The notes under the pieces are model-generated. The model had not been told where the DNA came from and searched no databases. It saw only the letters and a program-made list of their open reading frames with translations. DNA of 64,000 nt from Hexactinellida sp. DTS-2022 (lineage: Eukaryota; Porifera; Hexactinellida), in the NCBI GenBank assembly GCA_028753945.1, contig JAPNXP010000001.1:9290501-9354500 (forward strand), read 5' to 3'. The translations under genes and the position numbers were made by a program. The stretch's first letter is position 1; each line of letters begins with the position of its first letter. Below, one piece after another: positions 1 through 11,178 of the stretch.

Positions 1-531
1 TAAGTCCTTCTTCCTTGGCCTACTGATTTCCCTTCCCTCCCGAAATCTACCAATGTCATTATCAGTGTCCTCTATTATATGATTAATCGATTCCATACAT
101 CTCGATACGTCGATTACTCAAATTGCGGAAAAAATAGATATGACACCCACCAGGGTTTCTTCTAGTCACATCATCGAACACCATTCTCAAATTTGTTTGG
201 GAACTTTTGGCAACATATTTACATTTCGTTTTAAGTTGATAAACTTGAGTCTTGTGAAGCTCAACACTGTGATCGTGATTTTTCTAGGGAGTAATTAGAT
301 TTGTTTCTCTGTTCAACCTGCTCGTACCTCGGCAAACGGTTCGAAATATGGCGCACTTCAGGTAGATATAATTCTCCATATGTTTGGACTGACATACTTG
401 TTTCCGTCAGGAGTACAGAAGATGTTGCCTGAGGTTCGTTTATATTCTTCTCTAGCGTATTCCATCTTGTTTCAAAGAAAATAATTGTTTTAATTTATAT
501 CTGTTGGTATGTTGGTTTAGAACCTCAAAAC
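1..531. other. Unassigned AT-rich flank
   Basis: No convincing coding exon is seen. Around 348-428 there is a short ATG followed by GT and AG sites, but joining them gives only about ten codons before a stop, so no gene is called. Confidence 0.4.
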
Positions 532-843
532 CAGGGGCGGCGCCAGCACAGCCCCCTTGGAGGGGCCAAAGGGGGGCGGACCAATGCACTGGAGGGGCAA
601 ACCCAATAGTTGTAAACATTCCAAAAATACACGTTCAAACTTCAAACCAAAATCGCTGATTTTAATGACAAACTAGTTAAACAATCTGTCCTATAATAGT
701 ATGCGGTGGGGTATCTCAGAAAAACGGCTAATTATAGACTCCCTATCCAGGGCGTAAATTATTTCCGCATTAACATTAAGTACTCCTATATGAGACAAGC
801 GAATTCCCGCGCCCCCCGCGACCCCCCCCTCGCGCCGCCACTG
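532..843. mobile_element. hAT-type MITE, 312 bp
   Basis: The element starts CAGGGGCGGCGCC and ends GCGCCGCCACTG, so the termini are inverted. A perfect 8-bp direct repeat, CTCAAAAC, flanks it at 524-531 and 844-851. An 8-bp target duplication is the hAT superfamily signature. The interior is GC-rich and has no transposase, so it is non-autonomous. Short open frames on both strands here are by-products of its C-rich end. Confidence 0.85.
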
Positions 844-915
844 CTCAAAACCATATTCAAACTTGCATTTGAAAAACAATCAGGATTATAACTGAAATAA
901 CAATAGAATGATATA

Positions 916-1407
916 CAGTGTAACCTCGCTAACCGGGGAATTTGGGACTACAGATTTTGAAGTTATTCCCCAGTCCCCGGTTAGAGGGTGTCTCTATTTA
1001 TTCATTTTCCTATGGTCTTGACTTTATATTAAAACTTATATTTTAGTCACTTAAGCTGGCAAGCATCACAGACTTTTTCGGAAATTCTAATTAGCCGTGT
1101 AGCTTATTTGTGTTCAAGAAACTTTCAGATTTAGAGAAACTAGTAGATTGCATTGTTTGTATTATGTAAAGTACTATTAGTAAGACACTGTAATATAACT
1201 ATTCACCTCGACTTGTGTCATAAATTCCCCGTTTAGCGAGGTTAGGATTTAAAGTAATATAAGAAGTCGTAACCAGATCACATTCCCCATTCCCCGCTTA
1301 GGGCAATCCCCCGGTTAGAGAGGGTCATTTGTATATTAAACGACGAAATAAATAAATAAAATCCCCGCTCCCCGGTTATCGAGGCCCCGGTTAGCAAGGT
1401 TACACTG
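916..1407. mobile_element. TA-flanked MITE, 492 bp (CAGTGTAACCTCG family)
   Basis: The left end reads CAGTGTAACCTCGCTAACCG and the right end is its near-perfect reverse complement (about 22 bp, one mismatch). TA is present on both sides (914-915, 1408-1409). Internal copies of the CCCCGGTTAG motif lie near both ends. CAGT...ACTG termini with a TA duplication fit Tc1/mariner or pogo/Tigger elements. No coding capacity is seen. Confidence 0.8.
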
Positions 1408-1525
1408 TAGTATCAAAAAACAATAAGAATATAAAATGATTTAGTGTCTAATAACAACCAACAATTCGGACAAGTGACAACATACTGAAAAACGATTCGG
1501 ACAAGTGACAACATGTTCGTAATTC

Positions 1526-1735
1526 CCGAGCCAACATCTTCCAATACGGAAGATGTTGGCGTTTACAAAATCTTATTTGTGGAATCCTTATTACTGCAAA
1601 TGTTACCAGAAACCTTATCAATGCTCCATAACTGGAAACCTGATAAGTGCTGCGGTTAACTGAAACCTCATTAGTGCTGAAGAAGAGCCATACAAATTCC
1701 CCGAGCCAACATCTTCCAATCGCCAACATCTTCCG
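1526..1735. repeat. Repeated GCCAACATCTTCC hairpin motif
   Basis: GCCAACATCTTCC is followed five bases later by its reverse complement (about 1531-1561), giving a short hairpin. The same motif recurs twice at about 1703-1735. A GATTCGGACAAGTGACAACAT-like sequence is also duplicated just upstream. It is probably the decayed end of a small mobile element. Confidence 0.5.
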
Positions 1736-1896
1736 TAATTATTACAAGTTGAAACAATACATTAAACTGGTTTAAAATTGTGTCCAAAAATATTTTATCA
1801 AAAATCGTGACCCCATCCTGAAAATTTCAGTTCTTCTGTGGAGAGAATACGGGTCTAATATATACCATGGGAGTAAGATCAGAACTGGGCCACTAT

Positions 1897-2223
1897 CAGT
1901 GGCGGAGCCAAGGGGGGGCAGGGGAGAATATGCCCCCCCTACTGCCCCCCCCCCCCCCCCCCAATGACAACATCCGTGCCCACTCATACCTGAAAGTTCA
2001 GTTTCGCATATGGCACCAATTATATACCATTAGTATTATTATAGATAGATATAACTCACTCACTATATATTATTATATTTACATTTTAAGGATTTGACTA
2101 TTTGAGATATTTAAGACTTAGTATATGTTGAAATTTTTGTTAGGAATTTGAGGAGACAGCCCCCCTGAAATAGTCTTTGCCCCTCTGCTCCCCCCGTCAG
2201 ATTTGTGTCTGGATCCGCCTCTG
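1897..2223. mobile_element. hAT-type MITE, 327 bp
   Basis: The left end is CAGTGGCGGAGCC, and the right end GGATCCGCCTCTG is its imperfect inverse. The 8-bp GCCACTAT is duplicated exactly at 1889-1896 and 2224-2231. The interior has long C and G runs and no coding sequence. Confidence 0.88.
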
Positions 2224-2381
2224 GCCACTATACTATACTATAGTCAGCACAGTAAAGTATGAGATATTGAAATTTATCATCATACGTTTTGGCCCACTTA
2301 TCATTATAAGGCGTCCAACTTGGCCAGTGATTGAAATGGGTTGGGCAGCCCTGATTACAGTTTATATTGTTTCGTTTATAG

Positions 2382-2548
2382 GCTGTGACATTTGGTATCA
2401 TTGTTCTTGTACCGGAATGAATCCAGAAGCCTATGAGCTGCTGAAAAGAGAGGACACTGCTGGATGGGCGTGTGACCTGTGTGTCTTTAAAAAGAGTATA
2501 CCTTGTCTTAGAGTTAAGTCAAATCATGAAGATAACAGTGCTAATTGA
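2382..2548 (+). CDS. Terminal exon encoding the C-terminal half of a PHD-type zinc finger (partial)
   Basis: An acceptor (TTTATAG) ends at 2381. The exon then reads through a CD-x-WYH-xx-C...W-x-C-xx-C pattern, the second half of a PHD finger, and stops at 2548 about 55 residues in. The first half of the finger (the C-x2-C pair) would have to come from an upstream exon, and none was found in 1-2380, which is filled with MITEs. The open frame does extend upstream to 2177, but that part includes the end of a hAT MITE and is not credible coding. PHD fingers bind histone tails and also occur in some CR1-like LINE proteins, so this could be a gene 3' exon or a retroelement fragment. Confidence 0.45.
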
Positions 2549-3224
2549 ATAATTGTTTCTGTAATTATTGATTTATTAAACTTTGTTCATTGTTTAAAAG
2601 TAATTTTGTTTACCAAGTGATAACTGATTGACCAAATTAAGTTCTATCATACTTCCAGACAATGGCGAGGGGAGGGGCGATTCTGAAATACAATTATATT
2701 CAGAAATATATTATAACAATTTTTACCATGCTACAGGGATACATGCAATCCAGTTGCTATAATAGGAATTTAGAGCATCATATTGGCTTAGAGTTCTTTT
2801 AATATCCAATTACCTAGAGTCACATCATATATAGTCACAACTCTAAGCTTTTACGTAGAATGCTGCCGTCTTATTCCGTTCTACAATATTAATAATTTAG
2901 GAAAATAGTTGTGGCTAGTAACAATGGCGGTTAACCGGTTTATTAACCGTGGTCTCCGAATGTCCCACACCTGCATAGAAGTTCGTGTTAACATTTTGAC
3001 TATGTTTTTTATTTATTTAACAGGACCGTTTGTTTGCCAGAATATAATATTACTTGAATTGACATCACTTTTGAACTGGTAGTTCTATTGATACTTATAC
3101 TTAGGATAATAACTACTAAATATTCTTCAAATATACGTAATTACGTATAATAAATTAGACAGATCCTTGTTTCTTATTTTATTTCTTATTTCAGTACCTG
3201 CTTACTACAGCGTATAGAACTGCT
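2549..3224. other. Intergenic, AT-rich; acceptor-like site before the TM2 gene
   Basis: No open frame of note. A strong polypyrimidine tract ending TTTCAG lies at about 3170-3194, 30 bp before the next start codon. It could be the acceptor of a 5' UTR intron or a spliced-leader acceptor. Confidence 0.4.
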
Positions 3225-3869
3225 ATGACTCTGCTACGTATGGGTTGTGTACTATTGCTTGTGGTTGCGTGCCTGGCAGCGGCCAGAGCTCAAGCCAGCT
3301 GCTCAGTGGCGCAGAACTGCACGCGCACCTCACTCAACCCCACCAACAGCGCCCAGTACATACAGTGTGTGTCAGGGCGCTGTGCGTGTGACGGACAGAA
3401 CAACTGCTTCTCGTACAACGCCTCCGCTTCTGACTCGCTGGACGCCTGCGTGCTGGATTCCACGTGCTTCACCTATACCAGTCTGGGCGCTTGCGAGAGC
3501 ACGGCCAAGAAGTGGCTCACAGCCCTCCTCTTGCAGGTGTTCGTAGGGGGATTTGGAGCTGCTAACTTCTACATTGGAAGGGAGGACTTGGGAGGGTTAC
3601 AGCTGTTCCTCTTCCTGGTCGTTGTAATATTTCCTTTCTTTCTCTGCTGCGCGTCTTGCGGAGTCAGTGCTGCCTTCGCCGTCGGGGAGGACAGTGGGAT
3701 CTGCGGGATCCTCTGTGGCTGCACGGTTGCCATCATCGTAATAGTGCTGAGTATCGTTATCATTCTAAGTACATTCGCTGTGTCCATCTGGTGGACTGTT
3801 GATGTTATTATTTTCGCGACCAACGAGCGTCCCGATTTAAATGGGTGTCGCCTGGACCAGCCCTTCTAA
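3225..3869 (+). CDS. TM2-domain membrane protein with Cys-rich ectodomain
   Basis: A single exon of 214 residues. Residues 1-22 form a hydrophobic signal peptide. Residues 25-90 are a secreted-type region rich in cysteine (C26, C32, C48, C53, C55, C61 and others) with NCT and NAS glycosylation sequons. From about residue 95 a TM2 domain begins: KKWLTALLLQVFVGGFGAANFYIG, then hydrophobic segments, and near the end IWWTVDVIIF followed by NGCRL, both typical of TM2 proteins. The usual animal DRF motif between helices is replaced by RED. TM2 proteins (TM2D1-3/almondex group) affect Notch-related signalling and phagocytosis, but the exact orthologue is not assigned. It is the first of six same-strand genes. 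A poly(A) signal follows at 4014. Confidence 0.85.
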   Translation: MTLLRMGCVLLLVVACLAAARAQASCSVAQNCTRTSLNPTNSAQYIQCVSGRCACDGQNNCFSYNASASDSLDACVLDSTCFTYTSLGACESTAKKWLTALLLQVFVGGFGAANFYIGREDLGGLQLFLFLVVVIFPFFLCCASCGVSAAFAVGEDSGICGILCGCTVAIIVIVLSIVIILSTFAVSIWWTVDVIIFATNERPDLNGCRLDQPF

Positions 3870-4013
3870 TACTCTCCGGGACTTTTGTTATAATTTCTAT
3901 TTCTATTCACTCGTAGTATATGTAAGTCTAGGACCGGATTGAATTTGCGTTGGTTTATACATTTATTTATCTTTTAGCGTGATTCGTGGATTTATTTTGC
4001 TGTTTAGTTTGTT

Positions 4014-4019
4014 AATAAA
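4014..4019 (+). terminator. Poly(A) signal AATAAA for the TM2 gene
   Basis: A canonical AATAAA lies 145 bp after the TM2 stop codon in AT-rich DNA, a normal 3' UTR length. Confidence 0.55.
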
Positions 4020-4433
4020 ATCTTTGCTTATATATTATTCATCAATCGTACAATAATTGTTCTTCTACATAGCATCTCTCGATAGTGAAAACAATATTTT
4101 ATAATACGTTTATCTCTATAATTCCGCTGATAATTAGTAATGTTTTAGGCTATACGACAGTATGCGTATTAGAACATCGGAATTAATTAAGTGTGGCACG
4201 CCCACATTACCTAACAATAGTAATTGACTGTTGAAATGCTCGTGCTATGTTCACAAATTATAGAAAATGGTTCTAAGTTTCTATTACTTTGTTATCCATT
4301 ATTGGTTACCTACTGACTTTAATTAGACTGTTGTTTTATCTGTGTGCCATTATTCGGTGTTTCACCAGAAGTACTTCTGACTACTCTATGATTGCCTGTA
4401 TCTGTACTAATCCATAGTATTGTGAATGAACTA

Positions 4434-7400
4434 ATGAGCGAGTCCACTGAGCAGGACAATGACGTGGAGGAGGGCATCACTCGGTGCATCTGTGGGTTCA
4501 CACACGACGACGGATACATGATCTGGTGCGACGGGTGTTCTGTGTGGCAGCACCTGGCCTGCATGGAGCTGGATCAGGCGAGACTGCCTGACAAGTATTT
4601 CTGCGAGGCTTGTCATCCCAGGCCCGTAAATGCTGACAAGGCGAAGCGATTACAGAAGCGCTTCCATACTTCTGACACAGACCCCAGTGAAGAAGATTCG
4701 AGTGGGTTATTACTCAGCTTTATGTGTTGCAGACTGTAGCTTTATTTGTTTGTTTATTAGACATTAATGTGCGGAACCTCTCAGAGGGGGGCCTCGCTAA
4801 CAAGGTGGACTCTTCGACAGTCAACCGAGCTCACTCGTTTCACGCCAAACACAGCAAGAAGCACAGACGTCCTAACGAGAAGGTAAATACTGTACTGGTA
4901 GTCTGGTACTGCTGAGACAGCTGAGACAGCTGTTACACCTGCAAGGAATTATCCATGAGCGCGAGACGCTCCATTTGGAGCATGATTTTTTATAAATTTG
5001 GATTTAGGAGCGCGAAAATTTGGAACATTAGTTCATGATTTGGGCGTATTTAAAGGATCAGACCAGGATTAGGAGCGTATTACAATTGGCTGTATAATAC
5101 ACTGTACACCTGGTACTGCTGAGACAGGTGTTGTTATACCGTTCTTGTTTGTAGCATCCGAACATCTGCCACATGCCAAGAGGTCCCACCGCTCACCCCG
5201 TATTCCCGCCTGTCAAACAAGTTAAACTCATCAAGTTCTCCTACCCAGCACGCAGCAGCCACTCAGCGGGAGAGTCTGACGCGCAGGAGACAGAGCTGAG
5301 CTCTCTCTCGGAAGAAGTGAATGCGTTCTTCTACTCCCGCGCTAAGCTCTGCGGCAGCTCGGACCCGAGAGAGACGCAGGTCCTGTCGGAGGTGGTGAGG
5401 GGCCTGGTCAGCAGAGCCGTCGGCCTGGCAGAGAGGAGCTCCCGGACCGTCTACAGCTCCGGGGAGGGGAGAGGGAACCCCGTCCCTCTCAGGCCTCTCG
5501 GGATCACTCCGTGTCTCGTCGAGAAGAAGAGAAAGGGGATTGTGAGTGGAATAGCTTTGTATATTTATCATTTTATAACATCAACAACTTACTTTCGCGA
5601 AGCCGGTTTTCTTTATAATAAATGTGTCTTACCGATATACAAGTAAGCCCTTAAATACATTTCTATCTTTCTAGGTGTGCTCTGTGAGTCCTCTGGCTAA
5701 TCAGCTGATCACGGAGCTGAGAGGGGACGTGCTGGATGCAGAGGCCCTCTCCCGAGCGGAGGGCGTCCCCGCCAGCTCCCTCACCAGAGACACATTCACG
5801 CCCTTCCTGTTCCAGTACAAAGGCTTAGCCAAGCACTCTCTGCTCTACATAGACTCGCGGACGCACGGGAACAAGGCGCGCTACGTCCGCAGGTCCTGCG
5901 AGCCGAACGCCACCCTCCGGCACTACATTCTGGACGCACAGCTCAGGTTCGGGATATTCGCAGACAGAGAGATTCCCAAGGAGCAGGAGGTGACCATACC
6001 GCACGACTCCCACATGCAGGCCTGCGCCTTCCTGGTGGAGTGCGGATGCGGCTTCAGAGCTACCGACTGTCCCGCGAAAGCTCACAACCTGAGACTCAAG
6101 AGGAAGCAGTCCCACACCCAGTCTCTCTCTCAGCCTCAGCCCCAGTCCCAGCCCCAGTCCCATAACCAATCTCAGTCCCATAATCAGTCCCAGCCCCAAC
6201 AAACTCATAACCAGCCCCACTCCCAGTCCCAACAGACGCAGCCTCATAGCCAACAGACTCAGTCCCAGCCTCAACAGACTCAGTCCCAGCCCGTAGCCCC
6301 TGAGGAGAAGACCTACCCGGACACCACCATCAAGCTGGAGGCCCCGCCCCACTCAGAGGAGGACCTGGAGTCTCCCATGAGCTTCACACTCTCAAAGAAG
6401 AGGTACGTACATGTTCCTCTCCTGTTCTTCTGATTTGATATAACTTCTGGTAGAAAGCGTCCGCGGATCGAGAGCGACACTGCTCCTCTGCCCCACTCTA
6501 CGGTGGAGGGGACAGGGGGCCTGTCCGCGACAAAGAAGAGTCGAGAGGACCGGAAGCTGGAGGGGGTCCTTAAGCTGATCGAGAAGCTGGAGAGACAGCC
6601 CTCCAATCCCCACAGGAAGTCCAGCAGCCAGGAGGACACGCTCTCTCCGGGAATAGGTACGTGCTGGCGCCTCTATAATGCTGTTGTCTTATTCCCATTC
6701 CATAGGCCCTGCTAAGCACCGCAGACACTCTGACAAGGAGAAGTTGCCGAGCAGTGCGAGCGAGGCTCTCGTTAGCGAGGACTGTCCCTCCCGAGATAAG
6801 CCGGAGGAGAAGAGCGACCCCGACCCGCCCCGCCCCCCGGCCGCGGCCGCGCCCTCGGTGTTCGGGAGCACGCCCCTGAAGAAGCTGCTCATCCAGCAGT
6901 GGGGCGAGGAGGAGCGGGAGCTGGAGGGACACAAGAAGAAGGAGGTCCTCCTGGCGGACCTCCCGCCCGAGTGCAGCTACCCGCTCAGCTTCCCGCCGCA
7001 CCCCTTCTCCGCGGAGGGCGAGTACAGCTTCTCTCGCTGGGGCTACACCAACTCTAGCGACGCCTCCCTCTACCAGTTCAGAGGCGCGCCCAAGCGGCAC
7101 GCCCTCCTCTCGGCGCCCGAGCGGGCCGGGGGGGCGGGCTCTCCCGAGGAGTGTCTGGAGCCCGTGTCCCCGGAGGACAGCGAGTGGATCCGGAAACTGC
7201 CCATTAAGAAGCAGCTGGTGTACCTCTTCAACAAGAGGGAGCGGGAGGCGCGTCTGCTCGCGGAGCGCGCGGCCCCGCCCCAGGAGACCCAGGCGGACCT
7301 GGCTTCTGACGTCAGTCAGGACTCGGACACCAAGCTGGACCTGTCCGAGGGGGAGCAGGAGAACTCGCTTTGCGCCGAGTCGCCCCCGCGGGTGCACTCT

Positions 7401-8864
7401 ACCACTTCGGACCAGCTGCTGCCCCTGCCGGAGCCCGGGTACATGTCCCCTCTCCCGGTGCAGTACTCCCCCTCCCCCCAGTCCAGCCCGAACCCGGTCT
7501 CTCCCCTCTCCATCGCCTCCTCTTCCCCGGACTCCCCCAGCGAGCCCTCCCCGCGGAAGATCCCGCGCACCCCCTCCCCCCCGCCCCCTCCGCACCCGCC
7601 CCCGGCCCACCGGTCCCGAGCGGACTCCTGCATATCGCAGGTCTCCTCCACGCTGGACTCTCCCCAGTTCCTGTCGGTCCTCAAGCCGCTCGTCTCGGAC
7701 TACGCCTCCCCCTCCTCCTCCCCGGCGCTCCCGCACTCGGAGGAGGACCCCGTCCCCTACGCGCACCCTCTCGTCACGCAGGACATTTCCCCCGCAGAGG
7801 AGACCCCCCGGGCGCCCCTCCCGCCGGAGCCCTCTCGGTCTGATTACTGTCCCCCTAGCAACGCAAAGCTGGGACTGGAACGTACGAAGGCCTCCTCTCT
7901 GGACTCGGCAATCAGCCCTGAGCACAAGAAGTCCCTCCTCGCCTCGGAGCCCCCCAGGCGCTCCCTCACCTCCTACGCCAGTCCCCGCTTCGACCCCTTC
8001 TTCAGGAGCCGCCCCGCCCTCCCGGACACGCCCCTGGACAGACGCGCATACGCCCCCCTCAGCTCCGTCCGAGACGCGCAGCTGGACCTCTCGGTCCAGT
8101 TCGGGAGTCCCTCCATGGACCCCGACACCCCCATTACCCCCGTGGAGGCCGTCACGCCCCTCTCGGACGCAGGCCTGCGGTCCGACGGCTCCAACCTCAG
8201 CGCCAGCGGCAAGAAGGTGGTCTCCATAACCGAGTACCTGAAGCGCAAGGAGGAGTCCCGCGCCTCCTCGCTCTCCTCCCAGCCGCACCGGCTCTCCCCC
8301 GGACACACGCCCCCGCCGCCCAGGGGCGAGCGCAGCCGCAGCAACAGCTCCGTCAACGCCTCGGAGCCCTCCTTCTGGAAGGAGAGTCGCCGCGGGAAGG
8401 AGAAGCGGCCCGAGTGGGAGCGCGAGCGGGACCGGCACCACCACTGGGAGGGCAAGGGGCACCGGCACCCCGGCAAGGAGGGCGGGTACCGCTCTAAGGA
8501 CAGGTCGCGGGAGAAGCACAAGAGCCGACACAAGGAGCGCCACAGGGAGCGGCACGAGGAGAGCGGGTCCCACGCCCCCAGGGACTACAAGAGGAGGACC
8601 AGCAGCGGGGTATTCGAAGACTCGAGACCTCGCTACAGTGCCTACAAGAGCACAGACACACCCCTGACACGCCCCTCCCAAGTTGAGATCGAGCCGGTGA
8701 GTCCGGATAACTCGGGAGGGGAGGGGAACATCATATCTCCCAGCGCGTACCCCCCTGACCGCCGCTTCTCCCTCCCCCTCGGCACCGAGAGCATTCCCCC
8801 GGACGACTCGAGACTGCTCACACTCAAGGTCCTCCTCCGACAGCAGACAGAGCCCACCACCTGA
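4434..8864 (+). CDS. KMT2E/SETD5: KMT2E/SETD5-like PHD + SET chromatin regulator, six exons
   Basis: Exons 4434-4701, 4761-4882, 5155-5541, 5675-6402, 6454-6656 and 6706-8864 join in phase to give 1288 residues. The N-terminus is a PHD finger starting TRCICGFTHDDGYMIWCDGC, very close to MLL5/SETD5. A SET domain follows in exon 4 (5675-6090), with the segment RYVRRSCEPNATLRH. In place of the canonical NHSC it has RRSC, and the region where the catalytic Tyr should lie reads IPHDSHMQ, so methyltransferase activity is unlikely, as in vertebrate MLL5. Next is a Q/S/H-rich repeat tract (about 6100-6300), then a long Ser/Pro-rich, basic, disordered tail in GC-rich exon 6. Introns 4 and 5 are only about 50 bp. 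An acceptor-like TAG ends at 4417, so 4434 could be the true start or internal to a longer first exon. The expected role is nuclear, as a reader of H3K4-methylated chromatin. Confidence 0.9.
4940..5100 (+). repeat. Dispersed repeat inside KMT2E-like intron 2
   Basis: The segment with GGAATTATCC, GCGCGAGACGCTC and TTAGGAGCGCGAAAA recurs in inverse orientation at about 15655-15765, inside the kelch intron. The motif CTGGTACTGCTGAGACAG also appears on both sides of it (about 4903 and 5110). It is most likely a short non-autonomous DNA element, but exact termini are not resolved. Confidence 0.55.
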
Positions 8865-9174
8865 CCACTCCCGCAACCAATGTACGGCCGCTAGTGCCTG
8901 TTTAAGCAGCAGTCTCTGTTGTACAATTTGACTGTGATTCTTATTTTCATTGCAATTAATATAGTCTAGGAATGCTCTACAGTCATGAGAGGTGCTCAAT
9001 TAATAATCAGCTGTCAATTAACTGGAAATTCCTCTTTGAGCACAAGTGGTATTTGGAACCGATTAACCGGTGCTCTTATATTCATATTTGTTGGGAGTTA
9101 CTGCTTCAGGCCAAACTCAACAAGTCACTTTTGACATAACTCCTTTTATACCTATTCTACAGTCTACCGCTGCA
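8865..9174 (+). promoter_or_regulatory. KMT2E-NDUFV1 intercistronic region with acceptor-like site
   Basis: Only 310 bp separate the stop and the next start. A pyrimidine-rich tract ending TTCTACAG stops at 9162, 12 bp before the NDUFV1 ATG. No AATAAA is obvious. This fits either a 5' UTR intron or trans-splicing. Confidence 0.45.
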
Positions 9175-11081
9175 ATGCAGAGCTCCTTGTCACCAGCCAG
9201 ACGGCTGCTGAGCGCGAGACTCCTGAGACAGGGCCTGAGCACCTCCAGCCCCCGTAGCGACCGGGCCTACGGGGGGCTCCGGGACGAGGACAGACTGTTC
9301 TCCAATCTGTACGGCAGACACGACTGGCACCTGCGGGGGGCCCGGGCCCGCGGGGACTGGCACAAGACCAGAGAGATCCTGGAGAAAGGCGCGGAGTGGA
9401 TAATTAACGAGGTTAAGGTGTCGGGGCTGAGGGGGCGGGGCGGCGCCGGGTTCCCCTCGGGTCTCAAGTGGAGCTTCATGAACAAGCCCTCCGACGGGCG
9501 CCCCAAGTACCTGGTGGTTAACGCCGACGAGGGAGAGCCCGGGACCTGCAAGGACCGCGAGATTCTGAGACACGACCCACACAAGCTGGTGGAGGGGTGT
9601 CTGGTCGCCGGGAGGGCCATGGGGGCCAGGGCGGCGTACATATACATACGGGGAGAGCTGTACAACGAGGCTTCCAACATGCAGGTACCACATAAGCGAA
9701 TAGTATAAATTATTACTATCATACCAGTGTAGTTAGAGTTTACTTATACAGCGATCATTGGTATCACCGATCATCGGCGTTTGTTTGAAAAACCTGGCTA
9801 CTTTCTATCGATTGTTTTTTTATGTTTATAAAAAACACCATCGGTAGAAATTAGCCAGGTAATTTAAAACAAACGCCGATGATCGCTGTATAAGTAAATT
9901 CGTGTAGTTAATTAGTTATACTGTTGTAAAGGTGTCCATTAACGAGGCGTACAAGAGCGGACTGATCGGCAAGAACGCGTGCGGCAGCGGATACGACTTC
10001 GACATCTTCATGCACCGGGGGGCCGGGGCCTACATCTGCGGGGAGGAGACAGCCCTCATCGAGAGTCTCGAGGGGAAGGCGGGCAAGCCGAGACTGAAGC
10101 CGCCGTTCCCAGCTGACGTGGGCGTGTTCGGCTGTCCCACTACAGTCGCTAATGTGGAGACTGTAGCTGTGGCGCCCGAGATATGCAGACGAGGGGGCGA
10201 GTGGTTCGCTTCGTTTGGCAGACCAAAGAACCGCGGTACCAAGCTATTCTGCATATCAGGTAGGTATATAGTATACTGAGTACAGTCAGGTCTGCTTATT
10301 ATGAACAAGATTTCGTCTGCTTAATATGAAGATTTTTTATTATGAACAAGCCCTATGGTCCCAATTTAACAACTTACATAGGGTTTGTATCTGTTGAGTT
10401 CGCTTATTATGAAGTCTGTCTCTCTATTATAAACACAATTTTTGGTCCCTTGAATGTTCATAATAAAAAACCTGACTGTAGGTATATAGTATACTCGTTG
10501 TTATAACTGCTCTGTTAGGTCACGTGAACAACCCGTGTACAGTGGAGGAGGAGATGTCTATCCCGCTGAGAGAGCTGATCGAGAGACACGCGGGGGGCGT
10601 CACCGGGGGCTGGGACAACCTACAGGGTGTCATTCCCGGGGGCTCCTCTGTGCCCGTTATCCCCAAGAGCGTGTGTGACGACGTGCTGATGGACTTCGAC
10701 GCACTGGTGCAGGTTAAGTCAGGCCTGGGGACCGCAGCCGTTATCGTGATGGACAAGAGCGCAGACATGATCCTCTGCATCGCCCGACTAATCCTCTTCT
10801 ACAAGAACGAGTCCTGCGGGCAGTGCACGCCCTGTCGGGAGGGCACCGGCTGGCTCAACTCCATGATGTACCGCTTCGTGGAGGGCCGGGCGGACCCCTC
10901 CGAGATAGACATGATGCAGGAGCTCAGCAAGCAGATAGAGGGACACACCATATGCGCACTGGGGGACGGGGCCGCCTGGCCCGTGCAGGGCCTCATACGG
11001 CACTTCCGGCCGCAGATGGAGGAGCGCATTCGCAGATATCGCGAAAAGCACCAGCAGCACGCCTCCACTATGTTCTCCTAG
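9175..11081 (+). CDS. NDUFV1: NADH dehydrogenase flavoprotein 1 (complex I 51-kDa subunit), mitochondrial
   Basis: Exons 9175-9684, 9932-10259 and 10519-11081 join to 466 residues, close to the human length of 464. The first 30 or so residues are Arg/Ser-rich with no acidic residues, a mitochondrial targeting peptide. The FMN/NADH-binding region shows [17 protein letters not shown] and [15 protein letters not shown]. Exon 2 has [19 protein letters not shown], and exon 3 has the 4Fe-4S ligand motif [11 protein letters not shown] with the fourth Cys in [10 protein letters not shown]. The protein accepts electrons from NADH in the matrix arm of complex I. Conservation is near complete, so it should be functional. 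Both introns contain transposon-derived sequence. Only 44 bp follow the stop before an acceptor-like site of the next gene. The ORF can be read upstream to 9070, but 9175 is the ATG that begins the targeting peptide. Confidence 0.98.
9739..9898. mobile_element. Foldback MITE, 160 bp, in NDUFV1 intron 1
   Basis: Terminal inverted repeats TTTACTTATACAGCGATCAT match perfectly at both ends, and inner inverted pairs (GGCGTTTGTTT, CCTGGCTA, ATCGAT-like) continue almost to the centre. The transcript would fold into one long hairpin. It makes up most of the 247-bp intron. Confidence 0.8.
10283..10478. mobile_element. TA-flanked MITE in NDUFV1 intron 2 (CAGTCAGGT family)
   Basis: It starts CAGTCAGGTCTGCTTATTAT and ends with the inverse, CCTGACTG, with TA on both sides. 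TTATTATGAAC repeats occur internally. Relatives are at 15525-15600, 20190-20350 and 51405-51530. A 17-bp sequence TAGGTATATAGTATACT is found on both sides (10261-10277 and 10479-10495), longer than the expected 2-bp duplication. Confidence 0.75.
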
Positions 11082-11166
11082 TTATATATTGTACGCAGTG
11101 TCGATTATACTATGGTTGTTTATAGAAATATACTTGTTCACTGGCGATATTGATGAGTGTGTATGT
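11082..11166 (+). promoter_or_regulatory. Very short NDUFV1-kelch intercistronic spacer
   Basis: An acceptor-like TTGTTTATAG ends at 11125, 44 bp after the NDUFV1 stop. No AATAAA is present. Spacing this short is typical of operons resolved by trans-splicing, though a shared or overlapping transcript is also possible. Confidence 0.5.
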
Positions 11167-11178
11167 ATGCTAGCTTAT

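Noticed and set aside
348-428. Short ATG plus GT/AG pair as a two-exon gene start
   Set aside because: The joined frame stops after about ten codons.
6570-8999. 809-codon open frame on the minus strand over the KMT2E-like last exon
   Set aside because: It mirrors a very GC-rich coding exon, where stop codons are rare on both strands. Its product is low-complexity and it spans a confirmed splice site. The plus strand carries the real gene.
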